DNA of 59,473 nucleotides from Acetobacter sp. UBA5411. GTDB taxonomy: Bacteria > Pseudomonadota > Alphaproteobacteria > Acetobacterales > Acetobacteraceae. Numbering within the stretch: the stretch's first letter is position 1; every line of letters begins with the position of its first letter. Shown here in pieces: positions 8,998 through 18,122 of this stretch. Location of the stretch: positions 1 to 59,473 of the forward strand of contig NZ_DHNR01000007.1 in the NCBI RefSeq assembly GCF_002409645.1, in the 5' to 3' direction. Below the pieces are notes generated by a model. It was given only the letters and a program-made list of their open reading frames with translations. It did no database searches and had not been told where the DNA came from. The translations under genes were made by a program, and so were the position numbers.

Positions 8998-10413
8998 GTG
9001 ACGACTGATCTCTCCACCACACTCCATAGCGCCAACGCGTCGGAGGTCCGCCCCAACACCCGTGGTCTGCATATGATCACATGGGGCTGCCAGATGAACG
9101 TGTATGACAGCGCCCGCATGACGGATGTCCTGCGCCCGCTTGGCTATGCGCCGGTGGATGACCCCGCGCAGGCGGACATGATCATTCTCAACACCTGCCA
9201 CATCCGGGACCGCGCTGCCGAGAAGGTATTTTCCGAACTGGGGCGGCTGCGTCACATCAAGGAGGAACGGAGCACCGAAGGTCGCCAGACCGTTCTGGCC
9301 GTGGCGGGCTGTGTCGCGCAGGCGGAAGGCGAGCAGATCCTCAAGCGTGCGCCCTATGTGGACATCGTGCTTGGCCCACAGACCTATCACCGCCTGCCGG
9401 AGATGGTGGCCCGTGCCGCCCGCGCCGGTGGTTCAGTGATCGATACGGATTTCCCTGCCGAGCAGAAGTTCGACTTTCTGCCCGACAGTGAAGCGCCGCA
9501 GACCGCAGGCAATGTGACCGCGTTCCTCACGGTGCAGGAAGGCTGCGACAAGTTCTGCTCGTTCTGCGTGGTGCCTTACACCCGTGGTGCTGAAGCCAGC
9601 CGCCCCGTCGCCTCCGTGCTGGCGGAAGCCCGTCGCATGGTTGCAAGCGGTGTGCGTGAACTGACCCTGCTTGGGCAGAACGTCAACGCCTATCACGGCG
9701 AAGGTCCTGACGGCGGCACATGGAGCCTTGCCCGACTGGCTTACGCGTTGGCGGAGATTCCGGGTCTGGAGCGTATCCGCTACATGACCTCGCATCCGCG
9801 CGACATGGGCGATGACCTGATCATGGCGCACCGTGATCTGCCTGCGCTGATGCCCTTCCTGCATCTGCCTGTGCAGGCGGGTTCGGACAAGATCCTCAAG
9901 GCGATGAACCGGGGCCATACGGCGGACGAGTATCGCCATCTTGTGGATCGTCTGCGGGCCGTGCGTCCGGATCTGGCCCTGTCCTCCGATTTCATCGTCG
10001 GGCATCCGGGTGAAACCGATGAGGATTTCGAGGCGACCATGCAGCTGATCCGCGATGTCGGGTTCGCGCTGGCTTACTCGTTCAAATACTCGATCCGACC
10101 GGGAACTCCGGCGGCGGGCGCTCCGTTGCAGGTAGCAGAGGCCGTCAAGGACGAGCGTCTTCAAGCATTGCAGGCACTGCTGCGCGACCAACAGGATTCC
10201 TTCAACGATGCTGTTGTGGATGTTGTCGCGCCGGTGCTGTTCACAGGTCGGGGCCGCAAACCGGGCCAGATGGTCGGTCGGTCCCCTTGGCTTCAGCCGG
10301 TTCATGTCGATGGACCGGATGATCTGGTCGGCAGGACTCTTCCTGTCCTGATCACAGAACGACGCAGCAATTCGCTGGTCGGAACGCTTGTCGAGGAGTG
10401 TATGCCCGCTTGA
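8998..10413 (+). CDS. miaB: tRNA-2-methylthio-N6-dimethylallyladenosine synthase MiaB
   Basis: Radical SAM methylthiotransferase of 471 residues that adds the 2-methylthio group to i6A37 of tRNA. The N-terminal UPF0004 domain carries the three cluster cysteines (WGCQMN, NTCHIRD, AGCVAQ). The radical SAM CxxxCxxC motif is CDKFCSFC at about residues 183-190, and a TRAM domain closes the protein. The start used is GTG at 8998, giving MTTDLSTTLHSANASEV; the conserved core begins about 23 residues later (GLHMITWGCQMNVYDS), so a slightly later start is possible. It opens a four-gene run miaB-phoH-ybeY-corC with short gaps or overlaps, a common alphaproteobacterial order. Confidence 0.97.
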   Translation: MTTDLSTTLHSANASEVRPNTRGLHMITWGCQMNVYDSARMTDVLRPLGYAPVDDPAQADMIILNTCHIRDRAAEKVFSELGRLRHIKEERSTEGRQTVLAVAGCVAQAEGEQILKRAPYVDIVLGPQTYHRLPEMVARAARAGGSVIDTDFPAEQKFDFLPDSEAPQTAGNVTAFLTVQEGCDKFCSFCVVPYTRGAEASRPVASVLAEARRMVASGVRELTLLGQNVNAYHGEGPDGGTWSLARLAYALAEIPGLERIRYMTSHPRDMGDDLIMAHRDLPALMPFLHLPVQAGSDKILKAMNRGHTADEYRHLVDRLRAVRPDLALSSDFIVGHPGETDEDFEATMQLIRDVGFALAYSFKYSIRPGTPAAGAPLQVAEAVKDERLQALQALLRDQQDSFNDAVVDVVAPVLFTGRGRKPGQMVGRSPWLQPVHVDGPDDLVGRTLPVLITERRSNSLVGTLVEECMPA

Positions 10414-10481
10414 CCCAGCCCATCGCACCCGGAACCTCCCAGCCCCGTCACAAGGGCTCCTCTTCCTCTCCAGCGCGGGAC

Positions 10482-11561
10482 ATGTCACGAACGACAACCC
10501 TGCAGTTCGGAGATAACGCCCTTCTGGCGCAGTTGGTCGGCGACCATGACCGACATCTGCGTCACATGGCGGAAGCTCTGGGAGTGCGCATTGCCTGCAA
10601 GGGCAACCGGATTGCGATTGTTGGGGAACCGGGCCGCACGGCGCTCGCTCACTCCGCGCTGACGACCCTCTATCGCAAGCTGGAACGTGGCACGCCGATC
10701 AACACGGATGAGATCGACGCCGCCATCCGTCTTTCCGACATTCACGCCGCCCTGCGCGAGCAGGTGCCCGGTCAGGCGCCGGAGGCTGCTACCGAAGTCG
10801 AGACAAAACCGAGCAACGGCCCACGGCTGATGATCAATGATCTGCCAGCCATTCGGACCCGCCGGGGTGCTATCGAGCCACGTTCTCCGGGTCAGGCTGC
10901 CTATATGGAGATGCTGGCGCGCAACGAGATGGTGTTCGGCGTCGGCCCTGCCGGAACCGGCAAGACCTATCTCGCGGTGGCGCAGGCTGTCGCGATGTTG
11001 CAATCCGGTCAGGTCGATCGGATCATTCTGTCGCGGCCTGCTGTTGAAGCGGGCGAACGGCTGGGCTTCCTGCCCGGCGACCTGAAGGAAAAGATCGACC
11101 CCTATCTGCGCCCGCTCTACGACGCGCTGCATGACATGATGCCCGGTGATCAGGTGACCCGGCGCATGGCGACTGGCGATATTGAAGTCGCGCCCCTCGC
11201 CTTCATGCGTGGTCGCACGCTCGCACATGCCTATGTGATTCTCGACGAAGCGCAAAACACGACCCCCGCGCAGATGAAGATGTTCTTGACCCGCATGGGC
11301 AATGGAACACGCATGGTCGTCACAGGTGATCTCAGTCAGGTCGATCTGCCGTCCGGCACGATTTCAGGGCTGCAGGACGCGCTCGATACGCTGGAAGGCG
11401 TGCAGGGCATCGCCATCAATCGCTTTGACGCGAGAGACGTTGTGCGGCACAGACTGGTAGCGCGCATTGTTGATGCGTATGATGATAAGAAGACGGTGGA
11501 ACGGGAGACCTCCCGCAACCAGAGATTCCGCCGGGAGCACAATGGAACCGCCAAGTACTGA
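10482..11561 (+). CDS. PhoH family ATPase (YbeZ-type)
   Basis: PhoH-like protein of 359 residues, a P-loop ATPase that partners with YbeY in rRNA processing or RNA turnover. Walker A is GPAGTGKT (near residue 153) and Walker B is VILDEAQN; the N-terminal KH-like region begins LQFGDNALLAQLVGDHDRH. The ATG at 10482 aligns with family N-termini. The same frame stays open to a GTG at 10398 inside miaB, and a TTG at 10410 overlaps the miaB stop, so a coupled longer form is possible but less likely. The 3' end overlaps the ybeY start by 20 bases. Confidence 0.93.
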   Translation: MSRTTTLQFGDNALLAQLVGDHDRHLRHMAEALGVRIACKGNRIAIVGEPGRTALAHSALTTLYRKLERGTPINTDEIDAAIRLSDIHAALREQVPGQAPEAATEVETKPSNGPRLMINDLPAIRTRRGAIEPRSPGQAAYMEMLARNEMVFGVGPAGTGKTYLAVAQAVAMLQSGQVDRIILSRPAVEAGERLGFLPGDLKEKIDPYLRPLYDALHDMMPGDQVTRRMATGDIEVAPLAFMRGRTLAHAYVILDEAQNTTPAQMKMFLTRMGNGTRMVVTGDLSQVDLPSGTISGLQDALDTLEGVQGIAINRFDARDVVRHRLVARIVDAYDDKKTVERETSRNQRFRREHNGTAKY

Positions 11562-12135
11562 CAGCTGCGCTCTTCAGAGCGCGGCAGACGGCGAGCCCTC
11601 CCCTTACGGGGCTGGGCTCTTCCCCTTCCCTCCCACACAGTGGGAGGATGACACCGGAACAGGCGACAATGGTCCCGAGATCATTGTCGAAGACGCGGGG
11701 TGGCGCGCTGTCGTACCTCATGTCGAGCGACTGGTCCGACGCGCCAGCGACGCCAGTCTTGTCTGGATGGAGCGTCGCTTTTCCGGAGTGGCCCTTGTGC
11801 TTCCGGAAACGATCGTCCTGTCCTCGGACAGGGTCGTGAAGAAGCTCAATGCGCGTCATCGCGGTCGTAACAAACCCACCAATGTCCTGACATTCGAGCC
11901 GCCGCCCGGTTATCCCGGTGGTGAAATCATCCTTGCTCTGGGTGTCGTGTGCCGGGAGGCCCGGGCTGCGAAAAAACCTGTTGCGCATCATCTGGCGCAC
12001 CTGATTGCGCACGGCATTCTTCATCTCAGCGGCCATGATCACCATGAAGCTGGCGATGCGCGGCGTATGGAGATGGAAGAAGCCCGTGTTCTGGCGATGC
12101 TGGGCCTTCCCAACCCCTGGAAATCCCGGATATGA
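11542..12135 (+). CDS. ybeY: Endoribonuclease YbeY, rRNA maturation factor
   Basis: Zinc metallo-endoribonuclease needed for 16S rRNA 3' end maturation and ribosome quality control. The metal-binding signature is clear as HGILHLSGHDH near the C-terminus, with NRPTNVLTFE-like core sequence (NKPTNVLTFEPP). The ATG at 11542 has GGGAG upstream. At 197 residues it is about 40 longer than E. coli YbeY; conserved sequence begins only around IIVEDAGWRAVVPHVERLV (about residue 47). The extra N-terminal part (MEPPSTDSCALQ and on) is encoded by DNA with two strong hairpins and has no clear homology to the family. Its start overlaps phoH and its stop overlaps the corC start (ATGA). Confidence 0.94.
   Translation: MEPPSTDSCALQSAADGEPSPYGAGLFPFPPTQWEDDTGTGDNGPEIIVEDAGWRAVVPHVERLVRRASDASLVWMERRFSGVALVLPETIVLSSDRVVKKLNARHRGRNKPTNVLTFEPPPGYPGGEIILALGVVCREARAAKKPVAHHLAHLIAHGILHLSGHDHHEAGDARRMEMEEARVLAMLGLPNPWKSRI
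11593..11647. repeat. Two adjacent GC-rich hairpins at the phoH-ybeY junction
   Basis: First hairpin: GAGCCC-t-CCCC (11593-11603) pairs with GGGG-ct-GGGCTC (11608-11619) around a TTAC loop. Second hairpin: CCTCCCAC (11629-11636) pairs perfectly with GTGGGAGG (11640-11647) around ACA. They look like an intergenic palindromic unit but lie inside the open ybeY frame. I saw no second copy in this window. Confidence 0.6.
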
Positions 12136-13061
12136 GCGACACAGACCATTCAAGCGGCGTGAACGGATCACAGAAACCTCGCAAGGGTCTGCTCTCCTTT
12201 TTCAGCCGCAAAAAAGAACAGGGTGTCCGCCACTCCATCGCCGCACTGGTGCAGGAAGCCGCAGACGCGGGCGAAGGTGGAGACGCAACGCCTGAATTGG
12301 ACCGTCAGGAGCGGGCGCTGATCGCCAATGTGTTGCGTCTGCGTGAAACCAGCGCGGATGACGTGATGGTGCCGCGTGCGGACATTGTGGCGATGCCTGC
12401 GGACATCAGCCTCGATGACGCGCTGGCGATGATGCGACGTGAGAATCACTCACGCATGCCGGTCTATCGCGGGCAGCTCGACGACATTGTCGGCATGATT
12501 CACGTGAAGGACCTGATCGCCTATGTCGGCACAAGTGAAGCGTTCAATCTGGAAACGCTGCTACGCCAGCCTCTGATGATCGCGCCGCAGATGCCTGTGC
12601 TCGATCTGCTGCTGATGATGCGGCAGCGGCAGGTCCATCTGGCGCTCGTGATCGACGAATATGGCGGTATCGACGGCGTTGTCACCATCGAAGATCTCGT
12701 CGAAACGATTGTCGGAGATATTTCCGACGAACATGATGAACCAACGGTCGCGATGATTGTCGAACGACCCGACGGCTCTTTTGATGTGGACGCCCGTTGC
12801 CCGGTGGAGACGTTCGAGGAGCAGATCGGCCCGATCCTGACGGAGACCGAGCGGGAAGCGGAGATCGAGACCATTGGCGGTCTGGTTTTCCGGCTGGCAG
12901 GACATGTCCCGACACGCGGTGAAGTTTTCAACCATGAAAGCGGTTTTGTGTTCCGCGTTTTGGATGCCGACGCTCGTCATATCCGTAAGGTGCGCGTGAG
13001 AAAGCCAGCGGAACTTCCGGCTACTCCCGCAGATACGGGCGCAAACAACAGCGAAAGCTGA
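12132..13061 (+). CDS. corC: CorC/HlyC family CBS-domain protein
   Basis: Cytoplasmic accessory protein of 309 residues, in the family linked to Mg/Co efflux and hemolysin-like proteins. Two CBS domains are visible, the first around MVPRADIVAMPADISLDDAL and the second around LRQPLMIAPQMPVLDLLLMM, followed by DEYGGIDGVVTIEDLVE and the C-terminal CorC_HlyC domain (ETIGGLVFRLAGHVPTRGE). It starts within the ybeY stop (ATGA overlap), so translation is probably coupled. Last gene of the miaB operon; a long hairpin follows its stop. In many alphaproteobacteria an apolipoprotein N-acyltransferase (lnt) follows, but here the next gene is an unrelated lipoprotein on the other strand. Confidence 0.93.
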   Translation: MSDTDHSSGVNGSQKPRKGLLSFFSRKKEQGVRHSIAALVQEAADAGEGGDATPELDRQERALIANVLRLRETSADDVMVPRADIVAMPADISLDDALAMMRRENHSRMPVYRGQLDDIVGMIHVKDLIAYVGTSEAFNLETLLRQPLMIAPQMPVLDLLLMMRQRQVHLALVIDEYGGIDGVVTIEDLVETIVGDISDEHDEPTVAMIVERPDGSFDVDARCPVETFEEQIGPILTETEREAEIETIGGLVFRLAGHVPTRGEVFNHESGFVFRVLDADARHIRKVRVRKPAELPATPADTGANNSES

Positions 13062-13079
13062 CGTGCCAATGTGATGGAA

Positions 13080-13110
13080 GGATGGAAACCTCATAACGAG
13101 GCTTTCATCC
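13080..13110. terminator. Long hairpin between convergent corC and lipoprotein gene
   Basis: A 13-bp stem with one mismatch and one wobble pair (13080-13092 with 13098-13110; arms GGATGGAAACCTC and GAGGCTTTCATCC) around a five-base loop, 18 bases after the corC stop. There is no strong T-run, but its position between converging genes suggests a bidirectional terminator. Confidence 0.55.
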
Positions 13111-13158
13111 GTTGGCGCGAGATTGCCTTTCTCGAAAGTGAAGACCTTGCAGGCTCCC

Positions 13159-13821
13159 TTAATACAGAAGGTAGCCGCTGATTTCCGCTTCGGGCTCAAG
13201 ATAATACGGCACGAAAAATTCCGGATACCCTTCGGAATAAACATGATCAACGCCGCTGGGCGCTACTGCCGGTTTTACGCCATGACTGGTGAGGCAGCTG
13301 TAAAGCGTGCTGCGCAACTGGTCGGAAGCAAGTCCTGTCTGCTTCGTTCCCTGAAACAGATCTTCTGCATACGGCATGCAGGGGGCAGGCGTATGAGCGA
13401 GCTTGTTGGCGATCTGCTTTTGCTTGTAGGCCGCGATATCAGCGTCAGATGCCCAGATTCTGAGCGTATCCGGTGACGAAGGCTGGAGCCACAGGTCGCG
13501 CCAGCCGATAGGCCCACCGTGGAAACGCGTCACAGCGATACCCGGCTCTTTGCTGCCATCTGCCCGCACCAGCGTGCCGTGGCATGCCAGAACCTGATAG
13601 TGGGAGCCGAAAAGATGGCCTTTTATTTTGCCATCCGTGAACGCTGTTGCCGAGCTTGCAGGTTTGCTGGTCACCACATCGGGCATTACCGTCGGCGCAT
13701 TGGCAACCGCGACAATTGACTGATCCACTGCCGGATCGGCGCAATAATTCTTCAGCGGGTCAATAGTATAGGAACATCCAGCCAGAAAGACGGTCAGAAC
13801 AACGGGAATATAAGATTTCAT
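13159..13821 (-). CDS. Putative lipoprotein of unknown function
   Basis: A 220-residue secreted protein. The N-terminus MKSYIPVVLTVFLAGCSYTI is a classical lipoprotein signal with lipobox LAGC (cysteine at residue 16), so it is probably anchored to the outer or inner membrane. The mature part has several cysteines, including NYCADPAVD and TPAPCMPYAEDLF, and hydrophobic strands near the end (EGYPEFFVPYYLEPEAE). No domain is recognised. The gene converges with corC and is separated from the next minus-strand gene by about 140 bases, so it may have its own promoter. Confidence 0.75.
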   Translation of the reverse strand: MKSYIPVVLTVFLAGCSYTIDPLKNYCADPAVDQSIVAVANAPTVMPDVVTSKPASSATAFTDGKIKGHLFGSHYQVLACHGTLVRADGSKEPGIAVTRFHGGPIGWRDLWLQPSSPDTLRIWASDADIAAYKQKQIANKLAHTPAPCMPYAEDLFQGTKQTGLASDQLRSTLYSCLTSHGVKPAVAPSGVDHVYSEGYPEFFVPYYLEPEAEISGYLLY

Positions 13822-13959
13822 CGGTTTGACTCGCGGAAATATCCCTGTCAGGCCACAGGAGAAACCCCGCTGCCTTTTGACTGCGAGGCGACAAAAACCT
13901 GTTTCTGCCTAACCTTCGACTTCCGGCTGGTCAATCACTCATAGGGTGAGAGGAGCCAT

Positions 13960-14337
13960 TCATTCTCCGGCAAGCTCTTTAAACCGCACAAAATCCGGCT
14001 GTCCATCGAACAGGAACAGCATGTAGTAATCGAGGTAATGGCGTCGGTTGCGCGCAACTTTCGTGTAAAACGGATAGACGTCAAACGGTCCCTGCATGTC
14101 TTCCGGTCGAGGCTCGCTTTCCAGAATACATTTCGCCCTGAACAGAGGGGCATAGGTGGCGGAATCCTCAACGTCCCGCCGACGCACATGATAAAGATTC
14201 TTCCGAAAATGCTTCATCCTGTCTGGCAGGATGAACACGATGCCTTTTTCAATGAAGGGACGAGGTAGATCCTTAGCCCTCATATAACGCAGGCTTTCCG
14301 GCATATCGCAGAACCAAGGATGATCCTGAACGATCAC
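13960..14337 (-). CDS. Conserved-looking hypothetical protein downstream of gyrB
   Basis: A 125-residue soluble protein, rich in aromatic and charged residues (PWFCDMPESLRYMR, RRHYLDYYMLFLFDG). No domain is recognised, and no signal peptide or membrane segment is present. The start is GTG at 14337 with GGGGA eight bases upstream, which decides the start. It lies only 37 bases after the gyrB stop on the same strand, so it is likely read as the tail of the replication-gene transcript. Coding character is good (even third-position GC, no rare features), but I cannot propose a function. Confidence 0.65.
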   Translation of the reverse strand: MIVQDHPWFCDMPESLRYMRAKDLPRPFIEKGIVFILPDRMKHFRKNLYHVRRRDVEDSATYAPLFRAKCILESEPRPEDMQGPFDVYPFYTKVARNRRHYLDYYMLFLFDGQPDFVRFKELAGE

Positions 14338-14374
14338 GGCTCATCCCCGGCCACAGCAACACCTTTCATCACAC

Positions 14375-16816
14375 TCAAACGTCGAGATTGGCGACCTTGA
14401 GAGCGTTGCCGACGATGAAGTCACGACGCGGCTCAACCACATCGCCCATCAGCGTCGAGAAGACCGCACCAGCCTCTTCCATGTCCTCGACACGAACCTG
14501 AAGCAGGGTGCGGGTCGCCGGGTCGAGCGTGGTGTCCCAAAGCTGCTCGTCGTTCATCTCGCCGAGACCTTTGAAGCGGTTGATCGCCAGTCCCTTGCGT
14601 CCCTGCGCCAGCAGACGGGCAAACGCCTCTGCTGGACCAGCGACGGTGACTTCCGTGCCAGCATCCAGTCTGAGATGAATACCGTTGGAATAATCACGCA
14701 AGAACCGCTCCAGATTGGCGGCGAGCCAGCGGGCGTCATTACCGGCCAGCGTAGACGCTTCCATGCGATAGGTCTCACCGATCCCGCGCACGCTACGGCC
14801 CATTTCCAGACCGGAATCATTCAACGAGATTTTCCAGCCACGCTCGGATTCACGGGAGGCGGCATCCAGACGTCGCTGCAATTCCGGAACCTGCGCCAGA
14901 GCCGCATCACGATCCGTATTGAAGATTCCGGCAATGGCCGCCTGTTCAATGACCCAGAGCGGGATACGCGACGACAGACGTCCGATGACACGGGACGCAT
15001 CCCGCATGAAGTTGATCTCTGCGAGCAGATCCTCGCCTTCCAGAACGCGCCCCGATCCCAGCGTCAACGCAGCATTTCCCAGCGCCTTGTCGAGCAGATA
15101 CTGCTCAAGTGCTGCGTCATCCTTGAGGTAACGCTCTTCATTGCCACGCTTGGCGCGATAGAGCGGCGGCTGCGCGATGTAGAGATAGCCCTTCTCGATC
15201 AGTTCCGGCATCTGGCGGAAGAAGAAGGTCAGCAGCAGCGTGCGGATATGCGAACCGTCCACGTCAGCGTCAGTCATGATGACGATGCGATGATAGCGGA
15301 GCTTGCTGATATCAAAGCCGCCCTGATCCGCCTCGCCGCGCCCGATGCCGGTGCCAAGCGCCGTGATCAGTGTGCCGATTTCCGCAGAACCGAGCATACG
15401 GTCAAAGCGTGCACGCTCGACGTTCAGGATCTTGCCCTTCAGCGGCAGAATGGCCTGAAAACGACGGTCACGTCCCTGCTTGGCGGTTCCGCCAGCAGAG
15501 TCACCCTCAACGATAAAGACTTCGGCCTTGGAAGCGTCGCGCTCCTGACAGTCAGCCAGCTTTCCGGGTAGCGAGGAAATATCCAGCACGCCCTTGCGGC
15601 GGGTCAGTTCGCGGGCACGGCGGGCTGCTTCACGTGCGGAAGCAGCGTCCAGCACCTTGGCGACGACCAGCTTGGCCTCTTTCGGATGCGTCTCAAACCA
15701 GTGGCCGATCATGTCGGCCGCAGCCGTATGCACGACCGGCTGGACTTCGGACGAAACCAGCTTGTCCTTGGTTTGTGAAGAGAATTTCGGATCAGGCACC
15801 TTGACCGACAGCACGGCGGTCAGACCTTCGCGCATGTCCTCGCCTACCAGCGAAGCCGAATCTTTCTTTGCAATGCTTTCCGCGTATTTGCCCACGATAC
15901 GCGTCAGCGCCTGCCGGAAACCGGCCAGATGCGAACCACCATCCCGCTGTGGAATGTTGTTCGTAAAGCACAGCATCGTCTCGTGATAGCTGTCGTTCCA
16001 GGTCAGGGCGAACTCGACCTTGATACCATTTTCCGGGTTTTCGAGACTGCCCGAAATGGGAGGCACAATGATCGGCGTGCGGGCACGATCCAGCCACTCC
16101 ACAAACGCGATCAGGCCGCCGTCATAATGAAAGACTTCTTCCCTGAACGGCTCGGTGCGTTCATCACGCAGAGTGATTTTCAAGCCGGAATTCAGAAACG
16201 CCAGTTCACGGAGACGGCGCTCCAGCACAGGAAATTCAAAGATTGTCTTGGCAAATGTCGCAGCACTTGGCTTGAACGTAACCTGTGTGCCGCGCTCTTC
16301 ATCCGACGGCCCAACGACCGTGAGAGGCTCAATACGCTCACCGTGGGCGAAGCGGATCACATGCTCCAGTCCCTGCCGCCAGATGCGCACTTCCATCCAC
16401 TCGGACAGGGCGTTCACCACGGCGGCGCCGACGCCATGCAGACCGCCGGAGACCTTGTAGGAATTCTGGTTGAATTTGCCGCCTGCATGAAGCTTGGTCA
16501 GAACGACTTCCGCCGCGCTGATCCCTTCTTCCTCATGCATGTCGGTCGGAATACCGCGACCGTTATCGCGCACAGTCACGCTGCCATCGGCGTTCAGGAT
16601 CAGCTCGCAGTGTGTGGCGAACCCGGCCTGCGCCTCGTCAACGGCGTTATCAATGATTTCAAAGGCCATATGGTGCAGACCGGACCCGTCATCCGTATCA
16701 CCGATATACATGCCCGGACGTTTGCGTACTGCGTCCAGTCCCTTGAGCACCGAAATGGAGGACGCGCCGTAGTCGTCGTTTTCGGCGGAAGAAACAGAAC
16801 TGGAAGTTTCGGTCAT
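14375..16816 (-). CDS. gyrB: DNA gyrase subunit B
   Basis: ATPase and cleavage-complex subunit of DNA gyrase, 813 residues. The GHKL ATPase domain shows VRKRPGMYIGDT and DNAVDEAQAG near the N-terminus. The TOPRIM domain has EGDSAGGTAKQGRDR and the metal-binding DADVDGSHIRT. The C-terminal end (VEPRRDFIVGNALKVANLDV) is the usual gyrB finish, so the gene is intact. It lies downstream of dnaA, dnaN and recF on the same strand, a classical bacterial origin-proximal order. The 138-base gap to recF contains a TATAAA-like -10 on the minus strand and an AGACGT/ACGTCT inverted repeat (16900-16917), so gyrB may also have its own promoter. Confidence 0.98.
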   Translation of the reverse strand: MTETSSSVSSAENDDYGASSISVLKGLDAVRKRPGMYIGDTDDGSGLHHMAFEIIDNAVDEAQAGFATHCELILNADGSVTVRDNGRGIPTDMHEEEGISAAEVVLTKLHAGGKFNQNSYKVSGGLHGVGAAVVNALSEWMEVRIWRQGLEHVIRFAHGERIEPLTVVGPSDEERGTQVTFKPSAATFAKTIFEFPVLERRLRELAFLNSGLKITLRDERTEPFREEVFHYDGGLIAFVEWLDRARTPIIVPPISGSLENPENGIKVEFALTWNDSYHETMLCFTNNIPQRDGGSHLAGFRQALTRIVGKYAESIAKKDSASLVGEDMREGLTAVLSVKVPDPKFSSQTKDKLVSSEVQPVVHTAAADMIGHWFETHPKEAKLVVAKVLDAASAREAARRARELTRRKGVLDISSLPGKLADCQERDASKAEVFIVEGDSAGGTAKQGRDRRFQAILPLKGKILNVERARFDRMLGSAEIGTLITALGTGIGRGEADQGGFDISKLRYHRIVIMTDADVDGSHIRTLLLTFFFRQMPELIEKGYLYIAQPPLYRAKRGNEERYLKDDAALEQYLLDKALGNAALTLGSGRVLEGEDLLAEINFMRDASRVIGRLSSRIPLWVIEQAAIAGIFNTDRDAALAQVPELQRRLDAASRESERGWKISLNDSGLEMGRSVRGIGETYRMEASTLAGNDARWLAANLERFLRDYSNGIHLRLDAGTEVTVAGPAEAFARLLAQGRKGLAINRFKGLGEMNDEQLWDTTLDPATRTLLQVRVEDMEEAGAVFSTLMGDVVEPRRDFIVGNALKVANLDV

Positions 16817-16954
16817 AACGGGATGAGTACTCCGGTCGTTCGCATAGGGTGCAGCGGAGGATGTTTATAGCCTCTTCTGGCGTTCACGACCAGCATATGA
16901 GACGTCTATGCACGTCTTCTTATGAGGTTTTTCCGCCTTTTCCCGGCGTATTTT

Positions 16955-18091
16955 TCAGTCAGTGCGCGCTGTGACAATCTGACCGTCCTGTAGCGTGACG
17001 AAACTGGCCTTATCTGTCAGTGGCGCAAAGGGAGAGCGGTCGGTCCCCGTCAACAGAACCGGCGTCTGAAAATCGAGCAACGTCTCAAGCAGAGCTTCCC
17101 GACGCCGCTGGTCGAGATGCACCAGAGGTTCATCGAGTAAAAGCATCGGCGCGGTTCCGGCGCCCTCACCCATCAGGCGGGCATGCGCCAGAATGATACC
17201 GATCAACAGAGCCTTCTGCTGTCCCGTACTGGCCTCCGCCGCCTGCCGTCCCGTCTCCAGATCCCGAAGCGTAAAATCGGTGCGATGCGCTCCGACAATC
17301 GCATGGCCACGTTGCCGGTCTGCTGTGCGCCCTTCCCGCAGAACGCTGCGCAACCAGTCTTCAACCGCAAGCGCCGGTTCATTATCGAGCCGATCAGCAA
17401 TGGGACAAAGCAGGGAAAGATGTGCAGAAGGAAAGGCTCCCTGCGGATCAGCGCCCATGACGTTCAGGCGTGAAACCATCTCCCGTCTTGCCGCGACAAC
17501 GGCCACGCCATGTCGCGCCATGGCGTCCTCGATCCCTGACAGCCAGACATCATCCGTCCGTCCTTCGGAAAGAAAACGATTCCGCTGCGCTGTCGCCCGT
17601 TCGCAGGCGGCCAGTTCAGGCGCATGTTGCGGCACCATCGCCACGACGAGGCGATCAAGAAATCGGCGGCGTCCGCTGGCGCTCTCGCCAAACAGCCGAT
17701 CCATCTGAGGGGTCAGCCAGACAGCGGACAGATTGGCCGCCGCAATATCCCGCGCACGCATCTGCGCACCATCGAGCAGAAATTTGCGCGCACCGGACTG
17801 TCCGGCCTCCATGCCAGTGGAGACCTCGAAATCGCTTGTATTGTCAGAAAAACGGGCGGTAACGCCCCAACCTGTTAGAACGGGATCGCCGGAAGCTTCC
17901 CGCAAAGGAAGATCCGCATTTCTGGCCCCGCGAAGGCCTCGCCCCGGAACCAGCAGCGACAATGCTTCCAGAAGATTTGTCTTGCCGCTGCCATTCTCAC
18001 CGGTGATCACAACCGGCGAGCACCCCGGCTCCCATACAAACCTTCGGTAATTCCGGAAACCGGCCAAAACGAGACGATCAAGAGACGTCAT
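16955..18091 (-). CDS. recF: DNA replication and repair protein RecF
   Basis: SMC-like ATPase of 378 residues that loads RecA at single-strand gaps. Walker A is GENGSGKTNLLEAL near residue 32; the Walker B and D-loop region is LLLDEPLVHLD near residue 317; the signature helix EASTGQQKALLIGI is also visible. The ATG at 18091 gives MTSLDRLVLAGFRNYR, the usual RecF N-terminus. It follows dnaN by 31 bases on the same strand, consistent with cotranscription from dnaA. Length and motifs are normal. Confidence 0.97.
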   Translation of the reverse strand: MTSLDRLVLAGFRNYRRFVWEPGCSPVVITGENGSGKTNLLEALSLLVPGRGLRGARNADLPLREASGDPVLTGWGVTARFSDNTSDFEVSTGMEAGQSGARKFLLDGAQMRARDIAAANLSAVWLTPQMDRLFGESASGRRRFLDRLVVAMVPQHAPELAACERATAQRNRFLSEGRTDDVWLSGIEDAMARHGVAVVAARREMVSRLNVMGADPQGAFPSAHLSLLCPIADRLDNEPALAVEDWLRSVLREGRTADRQRGHAIVGAHRTDFTLRDLETGRQAAEASTGQQKALLIGIILAHARLMGEGAGTAPMLLLDEPLVHLDQRRREALLETLLDFQTPVLLTGTDRSPFAPLTDKASFVTLQDGQIVTARTD

Positions 18092-18122
18092 GGCTGCGAC
18101 CGGTCAGAAAGAATGGTCCAGA

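Noticed and set aside
10398..10481. Longer PhoH starting at GTG 10398 inside miaB
   Set aside because: Residues before the ATG at 10482 are low-complexity and the conserved family N-terminus begins at that ATG.
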